Part shown: one piece after another, positions 1 to 8,496 of the stretch
Layout: each line of letters opens with the position of its first letter
Numbering within the stretch: the stretch's first letter is position 1
Source of the DNA: Lysobacterales bacterium
GTDB taxonomy: Bacteria; Pseudomonadota; Gammaproteobacteria; Xanthomonadales; Rhodanobacteraceae
Direction: 5' to 3'
Length of the DNA: 50,731 bases
Assembly (NCBI GenBank): GCA_021324945.1
Contig: JAJPID010000003.1
Span: forward strand, 1-50,731
Made by a program: the position numbers and the translations under genes
The notes under the pieces: generated by a model
The model's database searches: none
Seen by the model: the letters and a program-made list of their open reading frames with translations, nothing else
What the model was told of the DNA's origin: nothing

Positions 1-13
1 AAGGGGAAGAGCC

Positions 14-94
14 ATGAAACGCGCACTGATCACCGTGGTGGCCTTGTGCCTCGCCATGGGTTCGTTCGGGGCGTGCCTGGCCGGGATGTTCTGA
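14..94 (+). CDS. Small hydrophobic 26-residue peptide
   Basis: A short reading frame starts with ATG behind a purine-rich AAGGGGAAGAG stretch and ends in TGA after 26 residues. It begins MKRALITVVALCLAMGS, which is a basic start followed by a hydrophobic core, and has cysteines at residues 12 and 20. It looks like a tiny membrane peptide or a shortened lipoprotein signal resembling entericidins, but it ends where the mature part would begin. No family can be named. The good ribosome site and signal-like composition are the only support, and its promoter is outside the window. Confidence 0.45.
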   Translation: MKRALITVVALCLAMGSFGACLAGMF

Positions 95-265
95 CCGGCC
101 CAGCCCGTCCATCCAGGTTCACGCACACACGGCCCGGCACCAGGGAGCCGCCAGTCAGCCGCAGTGCGGTTTGCTGCCTGGCTTGTGTGTGCACCAACAC
201 CGCATCATCGCGCATGCCGCATGACGCGCGAACTTCTGTTGAATGGATCGCGCTACGCGCGGGAG

Positions 266-342
266 TGGCGCCCGAGCCCCGACTCGAACGGGGGACCCTC
301 TGATTAACAGTCAGATGCTCTAACCGGCTGAGCTACTCGGGC
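266..342 (-). tRNA. tRNA-Asn (GTT anticodon)
   Basis: On the minus strand the sequence folds as a full cloverleaf of 77 bases including an encoded CCA. The acceptor arms GCCCGAG and CTCGGGC pair perfectly, the D arm begins GCTCAG, the anticodon loop is CTGTTAA with anticodon GTT, and the T arm contains GTTCGAGTC. It lies downstream of ppnN on the same strand. Confidence 0.96.
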
Positions 343-380
343 GAACTGAGAATTATCGCGGCGCTCCAAAGGCATGTAAA

Positions 381-438
381 GCGTGAGCGGCACCTCAGAT
401 TTCAAACTGAGACAGTCCCCGGCACCTGCCGCTCACGC
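381..438 (-). terminator. Inverted repeat at the ppnN 3' end, possible terminator
   Basis: A perfect 12-base inverted repeat (GCGTGAGCGGCA at 381-392, TGCCGCTCACGC at 427-438) encloses a smaller CTCAG/CTGAG hairpin at 394-411. On the minus strand it is followed by TTTACATG. It overlaps the ppnN stop codon and separates ppnN from tRNA-Asn. The T tract is short, so it could instead be a dispersed palindrome. Confidence 0.45.
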
Positions 439-1845
439 CTTGGCGGTTTCCTTCACGCCGGCGATGCGGTAACACGGCACGTACTCGCGCCCGGGCAGTT
501 TCATGCGGTGCTGCGCGACGAAGCTGCGCAGCAGCGCGTCCAGCGCGCGCATGATCTGCGGATCGCCGTCGATCACGAACGGGCCCTTCTTGTCGATCTG
601 GTGCAGCCCCTCCTCTTTCACGTTGCCGGCGACGATGCCGGAGAACGCGCGGCGTAGGTCGGCCGCCAGCAGATGCGGATCGCGATTCTTGTGCAGGTTC
701 AACGCCGCCATGGCTTCGTGCGTGGGCTTGAACGGCAACTGGAAATCGAAGGGAATCTTCAGCGCCCAGTTGAAGAAGAACGCGTCGTGGTGCTCGATGC
801 GGTGCGTGCGCACGCGTTCGATGCCGCGCATCATCTCGTGCGCCACTTCTGTCGGATCGTCGATCACGATGCGGTAGCGCTTGCAGATCCCTTCGCCCAA
901 CGTCAGCCGCAGAAACTTGTCGATCTGTTCGAAATACGGCGCTGCCACCGCCGGCCCGGTGAACACCAGTGGAAACGGCAGGTGCGCGTTGTCCGGATGC
1001 AGCAGGATACCCAACAGATAGAGGATTTCCTCGCACGTGCCGACGCCGCCAGGAAACACGATGAAGCCGTGACCGATGCGCACGAAGGCTTCCAGCCGCT
1101 TTTCGATATCGGGCAGGATCACCAAGTTGTTGACGATCGGGTTGGGCGATTCGGCCGCGATGATGCCGGGCTCCGTCAGGCCGATGTAACGGTTGCGGTA
1201 ATGCCGCTGCTTGGCGTGCGCGATGGTCGCCCCCTTCATCGGTCCCTTCATCGCGCCCGGCCCGCAGCCGGTGCAGATGTCCATTCCGCGCAGGCCGAGC
1301 TGGTAGCCAACGTCTTTTGTGTAGTCGTACTCCTCGCGCGAGATCGAGTGCCCCCCCCAGCACACCACGAGATTGGGGTTTTCTCGCGCGCGCAGCACGC
1401 GCGCATTGCGCAGGATGTCGAATACCGCGTGCGTGATGCCGGCCGAATCGTCCAGATCGAACTGCCCGGCGTCCATCTGCGTGGAGACATAAACGATGTC
1501 GCGAACCACCGCGAACAGCAGTTCGTTGGTGCCGCGGATGACCTTGCCGTCCACGAACGCCTGCGCCGGCGCGTTCGACAATTCCAGTTTGACGCCGCGA
1601 TCCTGCTGCAACACCTGGATATCGAAATCCGGATAACGGTCCAGCATCGAACGCGCGTCGTCGTGCATTTCGCCGGAGGTCAGCACCGCCAGTGCGCAGG
1701 AGCGCAACAGAGTGTGTAAACCCGAAGCGGTGGCGTCGCGCAGCCGTGCGATCTCCTTGCGTGACAGCACGTCCAGCGTGCCCGCCGGCACGATGCGCGC
1801 GCTGACGGTGGGCGCGCGCGTGGCGCGGGAGTGCATGTCATTCAT
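433..1845 (-). CDS. ppnN: Nucleotide 5'-monophosphate nucleosidase of the LOG family (PpnN/YgdH)
   Basis: This 470-residue protein matches PpnN, a cytosolic enzyme that cleaves purine and pyrimidine nucleoside monophosphates to base and ribose 5-phosphate and in E. coli is controlled by (p)ppGpp. The LOG signature PGGVGTCEE is at residues 265-273 and the GCGPGAM nucleotide loop at 193-199, inside the central Rossmann domain. The roughly 140-residue N-terminal and the C-terminal extensions are those of PpnN and are absent from short cytokinin-type LOG proteins. I chose the ATG at 1845 because AGGAAGAGGG lies just upstream; the frame is open a further 15 codons. The start reads MNDMHSRAT. The gene follows the TonB receptor on the same strand, but a strong terminator separates them. 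Confidence 0.92.
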   Translation of the reverse strand: MNDMHSRATRAPTVSARIVPAGTLDVLSRKEIARLRDATASGLHTLLRSCALAVLTSGEMHDDARSMLDRYPDFDIQVLQQDRGVKLELSNAPAQAFVDGKVIRGTNELLFAVVRDIVYVSTQMDAGQFDLDDSAGITHAVFDILRNARVLRARENPNLVVCWGGHSISREEYDYTKDVGYQLGLRGMDICTGCGPGAMKGPMKGATIAHAKQRHYRNRYIGLTEPGIIAAESPNPIVNNLVILPDIEKRLEAFVRIGHGFIVFPGGVGTCEEILYLLGILLHPDNAHLPFPLVFTGPAVAAPYFEQIDKFLRLTLGEGICKRYRIVIDDPTEVAHEMMRGIERVRTHRIEHHDAFFFNWALKIPFDFQLPFKPTHEAMAALNLHKNRDPHLLAADLRRAFSGIVAGNVKEEGLHQIDKKGPFVIDGDPQIMRALDALLRSFVAQHRMKLPGREYVPCYRIAGVKETAKA

Positions 1846-1921
1846 TCGTTCGACCCTCTTCCTGCCGGCGGCCGCATGGCGGACCAGCAAGCATGGGCCG
1901 CAGGTCGAGCGCGGTCAAGCA

Positions 1922-1952
1922 CGAAAACGGCGCCCATCGGGCGCCGTTTTCG
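1922..1952 (-). terminator. Rho-independent terminator (works in both directions)
   Basis: A near-perfect hairpin with arms AAAACGGCGCCC and GGGCGCCGTTTT closes around a short AT/TC loop. The A and T flanks give a U tail in either direction. It lies 20 bases past the TonB receptor stop codon. Confidence 0.9.
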
Positions 1953-1972
1953 CTTGGCTAGGACAACGATTT

Positions 1973-4900
1973 TCAGAACGTGTAGCGCAGCGTCACCTGC
2001 ACAGCCCAGCGCGATTGCGCCCACTGGTCTTCCAGTTTCAGCGAGCCCGGCGAATAGTTTCCGCCGGTGGTCGGCAGCGAGTAGATGTACTTTCCGGTGA
2101 CCGGATCGACGCCCGCAAAATTCGCGAGCGTGCGGGTATACGGGAAGTCGATGTCGTAGACGTCCCCCCACTTCTTGTTCAAAAGGTTGAGGAAATTGTA
2201 GACGTCGAATCGGACCACACCCTTGTTGCCCTTGAAAAAGCCGGGCACTTCCTGCTGGAAACTGACGTTGAGGGTGTTCACCCACGGCGAGAGCGCGCCA
2301 TTGCGCGAAGCCACTTGTCCCTGATGGCTGCGCAGGTAGGAATTGCTGTTGATGAAATTCCAGAACTGCTGCTGCTGCGCGGCCGTCGTTGCGGAGGTGA
2401 ACTCCACGCTGCCCGGTGATGGGATGTAGACCAGCTCATACGGACAGTTGGTGCTGCTGCCGAAACACAGGCCGCTCGCGTCGTTGCCGAACACCCACGA
2501 ATATGGCGTGCCGCTGTGCCCGTCGTAGAACGCCGACACGCTGGTGTTGTAGTCGCCAAAGAACTTGTGCTGCCAGGTCAAAGACGCGATCACGCGCTTG
2601 GGCACGCTGTAGATGCTGCGCGTGGCGATGTTCTCGTTGCCGTTGAACACCGCATTGTTGTTGAGGTTCGATGCGGCCTGCGAGGAGGTGGCGGGATTTA
2701 CCTCGGTCGCGTGACCCAGCACGATGCCGAATTTGCCGAAGAGATTGTTGTTGAACGGCTTGGAGAACATCAACGACAGATAATCGGCCGAACCCTGATT
2801 GGTGTTGGTGAGATACACCACGTTGTAGAAATTCGGATTCTGCAGGCAGCCCGCGATGGTGTACGGCTTGCCCGTCTTGCCGTTGTTGCATATGGTCGTG
2901 GCAGTCGGATTCCAGTAACTGGTGCGGCCGTCCGGCATCGTGCCCGTCGGCGTGCCGTAGTTGAGGTTCTCGTAGAACAAGCCGTTCTGCGTCTGCAGGT
3001 GGATGTAGTCAGCCGAGAACAGGAAGCCCCAAGGCAATTCGCGATCGAAGCCCAGACTCGCCTTCAGCGCCGTCGGCAATTTGAAATCCGGATCGGTCAC
3101 ATCGACTTCCGGCGTGGGCGGCGTGCCTTTAGGAAGTTGCTGCGTATACGGGTTCGGATTGAACTGGCCGGACTTGCTGGTGGCGCTGGTCAGCGTCACG
3201 CCGTTGTTGGTATACGGATTGCTCAACCACACGCCCGGCACCACGGCTTCGGAGACACCGATGCCGCCGCGCAGTTGCGTCTTGTACTTGGTATCGAACG
3301 CGTAGTTGAAGGACAGGCGCGGCTCGATCACGCCATTGCCGCTGATCGTGGCGTTGTTCTGAATGCCGAAGCCGCCGAATTTGCAACCTGCGGGACCCGT
3401 GCCATTGGGAATTGGATTAGACGAAAAGCAGGCGTTGTACACCGGCGCGCGGTTCACCTTCGGATCGTCGTAACGCAGGCCGTACTGCAACGACAGCGGC
3501 CCGATCTGCCAAGTGTCCTGCACAAACAGGCCCCACTGCTGCAATGTCCAGTTGGCAGCGATGCTGTTGATGTCGCCGTTCACCGGCTGATAGAGCTGAT
3601 AGTTCGAATACGCGCCGCTCTGGAAAGCCGGAATGCCGCTGAATTGGTACGAGCCGAACTCCGTGCGTCCAAACAGGTTGTAGAACTTGTCCTGCTGGAA
3701 ATCCGCGCCCGCCTTGATCGTGTGATCGCCCAGGAACCACGTGCCGGCGAAGAAACCATTGAGGGTGTCGACGTTCAACACGTTGTAGTCGCGATACTGG
3801 TCCTCGCCCAGGTAGACCGACGGGCCGGTCAGGCTGCCGGGCGAAGTGGGATCGGTATAGACCTGGATCATCGGCGCCGCGGCGAGCACCGTCGGCGTGG
3901 AATGGTATTTCGCGTAGGAAACCGATTCCTCGGTCGAGAACTTGTCCGACCAGTCATCATACGCATTCAGGACGTACTGGCGCAGATCCTGATGCTGCGT
4001 GTACCAGTAGCTGGAAAGCCCCAGCGAAGGACGCGAGCTCACCGAATTGCCCTGGATAACCGGCGTCTGGCCGTCGTCCTGGTTGACGCGCATGCTCAGG
4101 CGATGCGAATCGTTGATGTTCCAGTCCAGCTTGATCAGTGCGCGCGCATCGGTCTGGTTGACCGAATCCGCGGACAGGCTACCGGCATTGATGCCGTAGC
4201 CCTGAGCGATTGAGATGATCTGATTGATCTGATCCTGCGTGACGGGAACGATGTTCGCCGCGTTTGAACCGATCGGCCCGTAACTCGGCGCGGGCGCCGC
4301 GGTCTTCTGCTTCTCCAGGTCCGCGAAGAAGAACAATTTGTCCTTGATGATCGGGCCGCCCAGCGTCACGCCTTCGGTGTACTTCTGCGAGTAGCCGGTG
4401 AAGGTGGTGTCGCTCTTGCCGTCGCCGGTCAGATCTTTGGCGTTGGTGTAGGCGTAATACACCGAGCCGTGATAATCGTTGGTGCCGCTCTTGGTGACGA
4501 TATTGATGCTCGCGCCAAGCGCGCGCTTGGAAGTGACGTCGTAATTCGCGGTCGAAATGTTGTATTCGTCGATCGCGTCAAACGACAGCGGCTGATTCTG
4601 CGAAGGCAGGCCGTTGGCGTTCAGGCCGAAGGAATCGTTGGTCGGCACCGCATCGATGGTCACGTTGTTGTAGCGGTTGTTCTGGCCCAGCGCACTGATC
4701 TGCGAAAAACCGCCGGCACTGTTGTTGTTGATCAGCGTAACGAAGGGGTCCAGCCGCGCGATGTCCTGGATCGAGCGGTTCGGTACCGGGATCACCTTCA
4801 GTTCGCGCTGCGAGATATTGGTGCTTATGCCCTTGTTGTCGGGCTGGAAGGTCGGACTCAAGGCACTCGCCGTGACGTTCACCGCGGCGAGGTTGGTCGC

Positions 4901-5257
4901 CTGCACCGCGACCGGTGCCGCCAGCGCAAGATCGACGGTGGAAGTCTGCGCCAGTTGCAGATAGACGTTGTCGCGCTCGGATTCCTTCTGGCCGTTTTCC
5001 AGCACCGTGATGTCGTAGGGACCCCCCACGCGCAAGCCCTGCGCGCTGTAAGCGCCGCTCGCATCCGTGGTCACCACGCGCGTGGTGCCCGAGGGCATAT
5101 GCACGATCTGCACGGTCGCGCCCGCGACCGGCTTGCCGCTGGCGTCCAATACGTGGCCGCTCAGCGAGGAAGAGGTGTTCTGCGCCAGCGTACCGGACGC
5201 CGCGAACAGCGCGGCGATGGCAAACGGCAGCACACGGATTCGCAACGAATGCTTCAT
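1973..5257 (-). CDS. Oar-like TonB-dependent outer-membrane receptor with carboxypeptidase-regulatory domain
   Basis: The 1094-residue protein has a Sec signal ending near SGTLAQ (about residue 26). A carboxypeptidase-regulatory-like beta-sandwich follows at about 30-115 (GHVLDASGKPVAGATV). The plug is at about 125-260 (NRSIQDIARLDPFVTLINNN, GASINIVTKSGTNDYHGS), and a long barrel ends in aromatic TLRYTF, the usual BAM signal. This layout is that of the Oar family of the outer membrane, which depends on TonB-ExbBD and whose substrate is usually unknown. The start is set by GAGGG ten bases upstream of ATG. No ligand-specific enzyme or regulator gene lies beside it, so I cannot name a substrate. 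About 240 bases upstream are gene-free and probably hold its promoter and a long leader. Confidence 0.9.
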   Translation of the reverse strand: MKHSLRIRVLPFAIAALFAASGTLAQNTSSSLSGHVLDASGKPVAGATVQIVHMPSGTTRVVTTDASGAYSAQGLRVGGPYDITVLENGQKESERDNVYLQLAQTSTVDLALAAPVAVQATNLAAVNVTASALSPTFQPDNKGISTNISQRELKVIPVPNRSIQDIARLDPFVTLINNNSAGGFSQISALGQNNRYNNVTIDAVPTNDSFGLNANGLPSQNQPLSFDAIDEYNISTANYDVTSKRALGASINIVTKSGTNDYHGSVYYAYTNAKDLTGDGKSDTTFTGYSQKYTEGVTLGGPIIKDKLFFFADLEKQKTAAPAPSYGPIGSNAANIVPVTQDQINQIISIAQGYGINAGSLSADSVNQTDARALIKLDWNINDSHRLSMRVNQDDGQTPVIQGNSVSSRPSLGLSSYWYTQHQDLRQYVLNAYDDWSDKFSTEESVSYAKYHSTPTVLAAAPMIQVYTDPTSPGSLTGPSVYLGEDQYRDYNVLNVDTLNGFFAGTWFLGDHTIKAGADFQQDKFYNLFGRTEFGSYQFSGIPAFQSGAYSNYQLYQPVNGDINSIAANWTLQQWGLFVQDTWQIGPLSLQYGLRYDDPKVNRAPVYNACFSSNPIPNGTGPAGCKFGGFGIQNNATISGNGVIEPRLSFNYAFDTKYKTQLRGGIGVSEAVVPGVWLSNPYTNNGVTLTSATSKSGQFNPNPYTQQLPKGTPPTPEVDVTDPDFKLPTALKASLGFDRELPWGFLFSADYIHLQTQNGLFYENLNYGTPTGTMPDGRTSYWNPTATTICNNGKTGKPYTIAGCLQNPNFYNVVYLTNTNQGSADYLSLMFSKPFNNNLFGKFGIVLGHATEVNPATSSQAASNLNNNAVFNGNENIATRSIYSVPKRVIASLTWQHKFFGDYNTSVSAFYDGHSGTPYSWVFGNDASGLCFGSSTNCPYELVYIPSPGSVEFTSATTAAQQQQFWNFINSNSYLRSHQGQVASRNGALSPWVNTLNVSFQQEVPGFFKGNKGVVRFDVYNFLNLLNKKWGDVYDIDFPYTRTLANFAGVDPVTGKYIYSLPTTGGNYSPGSLKLEDQWAQSRWAVQVTLRYTF

Positions 5258-5501
5258 TGTAATGTGCCCTCGACGACGTGATCACGCACAGCGGACCTGC
5301 GCTCCTCCGCCCCGGAATTTCATCCGGCGGTCAGCGTCACGCAATTCCCGGCTGCGCTCCCCGAAGCGCGTGAGCAGCCGCGCTTCAACGGGGGAAGTCT
5401 AACATTGCCATATGACGAATTTCTAACAAGCGGTTGGGGTGTGGATTCTCGACAGGGCGGTGTTGCCGCGCACTCAACCCATAACCGACAACCCATAATC
5501 C

Positions 5502-6107
5502 CTAACCCGGATGCAGATACGCCGCGACACCGCTCAGCACCATCTGCACCGACAGCGCCACCACCACCATGCCCATCAGGCGTTCCAGCGCGGTGAGCAC
5601 GCTCTCACCCAGCCAGCGGAACAGGTACGTGGACGACAGCAGGATCAGCGCGGTGGCGAGCCAGGCGAGGAACAGCGCCACACCCCATTGCGCGGTGCGG
5701 CCCGGCTGCGAATTGGTCAACAGCAGCAGCACCGCCATCGCCGACGGCCCCGCCACACCGGGAATCGCAAGCGGCACGATAAAGGGCTCGCCCTGTCCCG
5801 CCGGTCCGAAGATGCCACCTTCGCGCGGCGGGAACACCATCTTGATGCCGATCAGGAACAGCACGATGCCGCCGGCGATGCTGACCGACTCCTGCTTCAG
5901 TTGCAGCACGCGCAGAATGAATTGGCCGCCGATCAGAAACACGATCAGCACGCCCAGCGCGATCAGTAGCTCGCGCACCATGACCCAACGCCGCCGCTGC
6001 GGCGGCACCTGCTTCAGCAGCGACAGGAAGAACGGGATGTTGCCGAGCGGATCGAGGATCAGGAACAGCAGGATCCCGGCCGACAGCGTGGTCATCTGGG
6101 TTTCCAT
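5502..6107 (-). CDS. MarC/YhgN-family inner-membrane protein
   Basis: The 201-residue protein is almost entirely hydrophobic, with about six membrane helices. It carries the family motif LILDPLGNIPFF near the N terminus and a second conserved stretch IPGVAGPSAMAVLLLL in the middle. Length and motifs fit the MarC family (UPF0056), whose transport role is unproven; the old link to antibiotic resistance was withdrawn. Two starts are possible: the ATG at 6107, or the ATG at 6095, which has GGAAAC in front of it. It lies 73 bases downstream of the dehydrogenase gene on the same strand and may be the last gene of the grxD operon. Confidence 0.88.
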   Translation of the reverse strand: METQMTTLSAGILLFLILDPLGNIPFFLSLLKQVPPQRRRWVMVRELLIALGVLIVFLIGGQFILRVLQLKQESVSIAGGIVLFLIGIKMVFPPREGGIFGPAGQGEPFIVPLAIPGVAGPSAMAVLLLLTNSQPGRTAQWGVALFLAWLATALILLSSTYLFRWLGESVLTALERLMGMVVVALSVQMVLSGVAAYLHPG

Positions 6108-6180
6108 AACGCCGGAGGAGGGAAGCGTCAGGCGAGATGAGCAACAGTTCCTCGCCCCACACTTGCCCCTCACGCCTCCC

Positions 6181-6951
6181 TTACGCTTCGCGCAAATCCA
6201 GCACCTTGCCGCGCGCATCCACCCCTTGCCGCGACAGAAGATACACGACCGCCCGCGCTGCCGTTTCAGGCGTGTCGACGTTTTCCGCGTTCTCCCCGAA
6301 CCAGGCCATGCGGCGCAGCGCGGTGCGCATCGGCGCGGGCAGCAATGCGTGCACGCGCAAGGAGGAACCTTCCGTTTCCTGGTGCAGGATGGACGCGAGT
6401 CGTTCGAGTCCAGCCTTGCTGACGCCGTACGCGCCCCAATGCGCGCGGCCCATGCGTTCCGGATCATCCAGCACGAACACCACCGCGGAATCAACGCGCT
6501 CCTGCAACAGCGGCATGCACGCCTGCGTCAGCAGAAACGGCGCGCTCAAGTTCACATGCAGCGCTTCCACCCACTCGCGTTGCTTGTGCATCGCGATCGG
6601 CGTGAGCCCATCGAAACGCGCCGCAGCGTGAACGATACCGTCGAGGCCGCCGAGTTCGTCGCGAATGGTGTCGGCGAGCTTTTCGTAATCCGCAGGCGTC
6701 GCGCCTAGCAGATCGATCAATTGAATGACCGGCTGCGGCGCATCCGGCAGCGCAACGATTTCGTCGTACACCTTCTCCAACGCGCGGCGCTTGCGCCCGG
6801 CCAACAATACTGTCGCGCCGACTTGTGCGCAGGCCAGCGCAGCGGCGCGGCCCAAACCGCCCGCGGCGCCGGTGATCAGAACGATGCGATCCTTCAACGC
6901 ATCCTTCGCAGGCGCATGGTCCTGCGGCAGATGCGCTGCGGGCAGACTCAT
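6181..6951 (-). CDS. Short-chain dehydrogenase/reductase, YciK-like, with altered catalytic serine
   Basis: This 256-residue Rossmann-fold protein has the cofactor loop TGAAGGLG at residues 27-34, Asn134, and the YxxxK pair Tyr175/Lys179 in GAYGVSK. The segment GRAHWGAYGVSK aligns with E. coli YciK (GRANWGAY). Where YciK has a serine triplet about 12 residues before the tyrosine, this protein reads LDDPERMGR, so the usual catalytic serine is replaced by aspartate. This could mean changed chemistry or a non-catalytic role. Its ATG overlaps the grxD stop by four bases (ATGA), which indicates translational coupling. Substrate unknown. Confidence 0.88.
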   Translation of the reverse strand: MSLPAAHLPQDHAPAKDALKDRIVLITGAAGGLGRAAALACAQVGATVLLAGRKRRALEKVYDEIVALPDAPQPVIQLIDLLGATPADYEKLADTIRDELGGLDGIVHAAARFDGLTPIAMHKQREWVEALHVNLSAPFLLTQACMPLLQERVDSAVVFVLDDPERMGRAHWGAYGVSKAGLERLASILHQETEGSSLRVHALLPAPMRTALRRMAWFGENAENVDTPETAARAVVYLLSRQGVDARGKVLDLREA

Positions 6952-7274
6952 TGCGCCGCCGGTTTACCGGCTTCCTGCACCATGCGTTGCAATTCGCCGG
7001 ACTGGTAGAGTTCCAGCGTGATGTCGCAGCCGCCGATCAGTTCGCCGTTGATGAACAACTGCGGGAAGGTCGGCCAGTTGGAATAGCGCGGCAGGTTCGC
7101 ACGGATCTCCGGATCTTCCAGCACGTTCACGGAAAAGAATTCCGCGCCCGTGGCGGCCAGCGCCTGCGAAGTGCGCGCTGAAAAGCCGCACATCGGAAAT
7201 TGCGGCGTGCCCTTCATGTAGAGCACGATCGGGTGCTCGGCCAGAGTGCTTTTGATGCGTTCGTTCACGTCCAT
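6948..7274 (-). CDS. grxD: Monothiol glutaredoxin Grx4
   Basis: The 108-residue protein has the monothiol active site CGFS at residues 29-32, preceded by the KGTPQFPMCGFS context, and the glutathione-binding WPTFPQLFINGELIGGCD region. These define Grx4, a cytosolic carrier that binds and transfers [2Fe-2S] clusters with BolA partners. Length is typical. It heads a minus-strand unit with the YciK-like dehydrogenase and is divergent from sodB, placing iron-sulfur handling next to superoxide defence. Confidence 0.96.
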   Translation of the reverse strand: MDVNERIKSTLAEHPIVLYMKGTPQFPMCGFSARTSQALAATGAEFFSVNVLEDPEIRANLPRYSNWPTFPQLFINGELIGGCDITLELYQSGELQRMVQEAGKPAAQ

Positions 7275-7369
7275 GGGGATTACGTTCTAGAATGATGGAT
7301 GGCGTTGCGCCGAGACCATGAATTGTAGCTCATCGCGCGTCCCATTCCCCTGAAGTCAAGGAGCAGACC

Positions 7370-7948
7370 ATGGCGATCGAACTTCCCCCGTTGCCTTACG
7401 AATACGATGCGCTGGCGCCGCACATTTCCGACGAGACGCTGCGCTATCACCACGACAAACATCACAAGGCCTACGTCGACAACCTCAACAAGATGATCGA
7501 GGGCACCGACTTTGCAGACATGTCGCTCGAGGACATCGTGCGCAAGGCGACAGGCGGCATGTTCAACAATGCGGCGCAGGCGTGGAACCACACCTTCTAC
7601 TGGAACTGCATGGCGCCGAATGCGGGCGGCGAACCCAGCGGCAAACTGGCGGATGCGATCAAGAAGGCGTTTGGCGGTTTCGACAAGTTCAAGGAGGAAT
7701 TCAGCAAGGTAGGCGCGACCACCTTCGGCTCGGGCTGGGCCTGGCTGGTGCAGCGGCCCGACGGTTCGCTCGGGCTCGTCAGCACCTCCAACGCCGGCAC
7801 GCCGATCACCGGCAGCGACCGTCCGCTGCTCACTTGCGACGTGTGGGAGCACGCGTATTACATCGACTATCGTAATGCACGGCCGAAGTACATCGAAGCG
7901 TTTTGGAACGTGGTGAATTGGGAGTTTGCCGGCACGCAGATGGCGTGA
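7370..7948 (+). CDS. sodB: Iron superoxide dismutase
   Basis: The 192-residue cytosolic enzyme converts superoxide to oxygen and hydrogen peroxide. Metal ligands are visible as His27, His74 (AWNHTFYW), Asp157 and His161 (DVWEHAYY). Gln70 just before the second histidine is the hydrogen-bonding residue typical of Fe-type rather than Mn-type enzymes. AAGGAG lies seven bases before the ATG. It is transcribed away from grxD; the 95 bases between the two genes must hold both promoters. Confidence 0.97.
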   Translation: MAIELPPLPYEYDALAPHISDETLRYHHDKHHKAYVDNLNKMIEGTDFADMSLEDIVRKATGGMFNNAAQAWNHTFYWNCMAPNAGGEPSGKLADAIKKAFGGFDKFKEEFSKVGATTFGSGWAWLVQRPDGSLGLVSTSNAGTPITGSDRPLLTCDVWEHAYYIDYRNARPKYIEAFWNVVNWEFAGTQMA

Positions 7949-8496
7949 CCGCGTTTGCGGTACGCACCCTCTCTCGTCATTCCGGGGCCGCGCGAAGCGC
8001 GGAACCCGGAATCTGCCCCCTTTCCCGCTCGTGAGAGAACTTCATCCACGGCAAGAGCTCGATGATGCCCGCCCACTCGTCAAAGTAGTCGTACGGAATA
8101 GGGGAAGACTTGCGCATGCATCGCAAGATTGCTTCGGGTTCCGCTCGCTGCCGCGAGTGGGCGACGTCTGTTTCGGCAAAAGCAGCCAAAACCATGGCGC
8201 TGGACGCGATGGTCTCGCAACCTTCTGGCGCCTCGCCTGCCCTGCGGTGCCCGCCGAACGGCGGCGGCGCCGAACCGCACATCCATGTGCTCAGACATGC
8301 GGCGCTTGCTCCGACGTTCGGCTGCGCTTCTTGGCATCGCTACAGCCGGGAAGCTCGCTCAATCGGCCACCCATGGCCCGCTTGTTCGCGGGAGTCATAC
8401 CTTCCGCGCTGAATGCACAAAGACACTACGTTTGAGCCTCGCGCCGCATTGACCTAAGCTGCGGGGTTTGCACGCATCGCACGCGCCGGAATTTTC
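7949..8496. other. 548-base stretch without a supported gene, repeat-like
   Basis: No frame here has a family match or a ribosome site that I can support. It begins with a strong palindrome (7979-8012). The remainder, read on the minus strand (for example ATGTCTGAGCACATGGATG near 8300), looks like the intergenic repeat material common in Xanthomonadaceae. The last bases before 8497 presumably carry the glucan synthase promoter. Confidence 0.5.
7979..8012. repeat. Short palindromic repeat downstream of sodB
   Basis: Outer arms ATTCCGGG (7979-7986) and CCCGGAAT (8005-8012) enclose inner arms CCGCGC (7988-7993) and GCGCGG (7997-8002) with a GAA loop. It may terminate sodB transcripts although no T tract follows. 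Its CCGGATTCCG-type core resembles the element inside prmC. Confidence 0.7.

Noticed and set aside
2516-4213. A 565-codon plus-strand frame opposite the TonB receptor
   Set aside because: Antisense shadow; the receptor has a signal peptide, plug, barrel and terminal aromatic, whereas the shadow has no family features.
7977-8282. A 101-codon minus-strand frame downstream of sodB
   Set aside because: No ribosome site, the C-terminal part is the translated palindrome at 7979-8012, and the composition is repeat-like.
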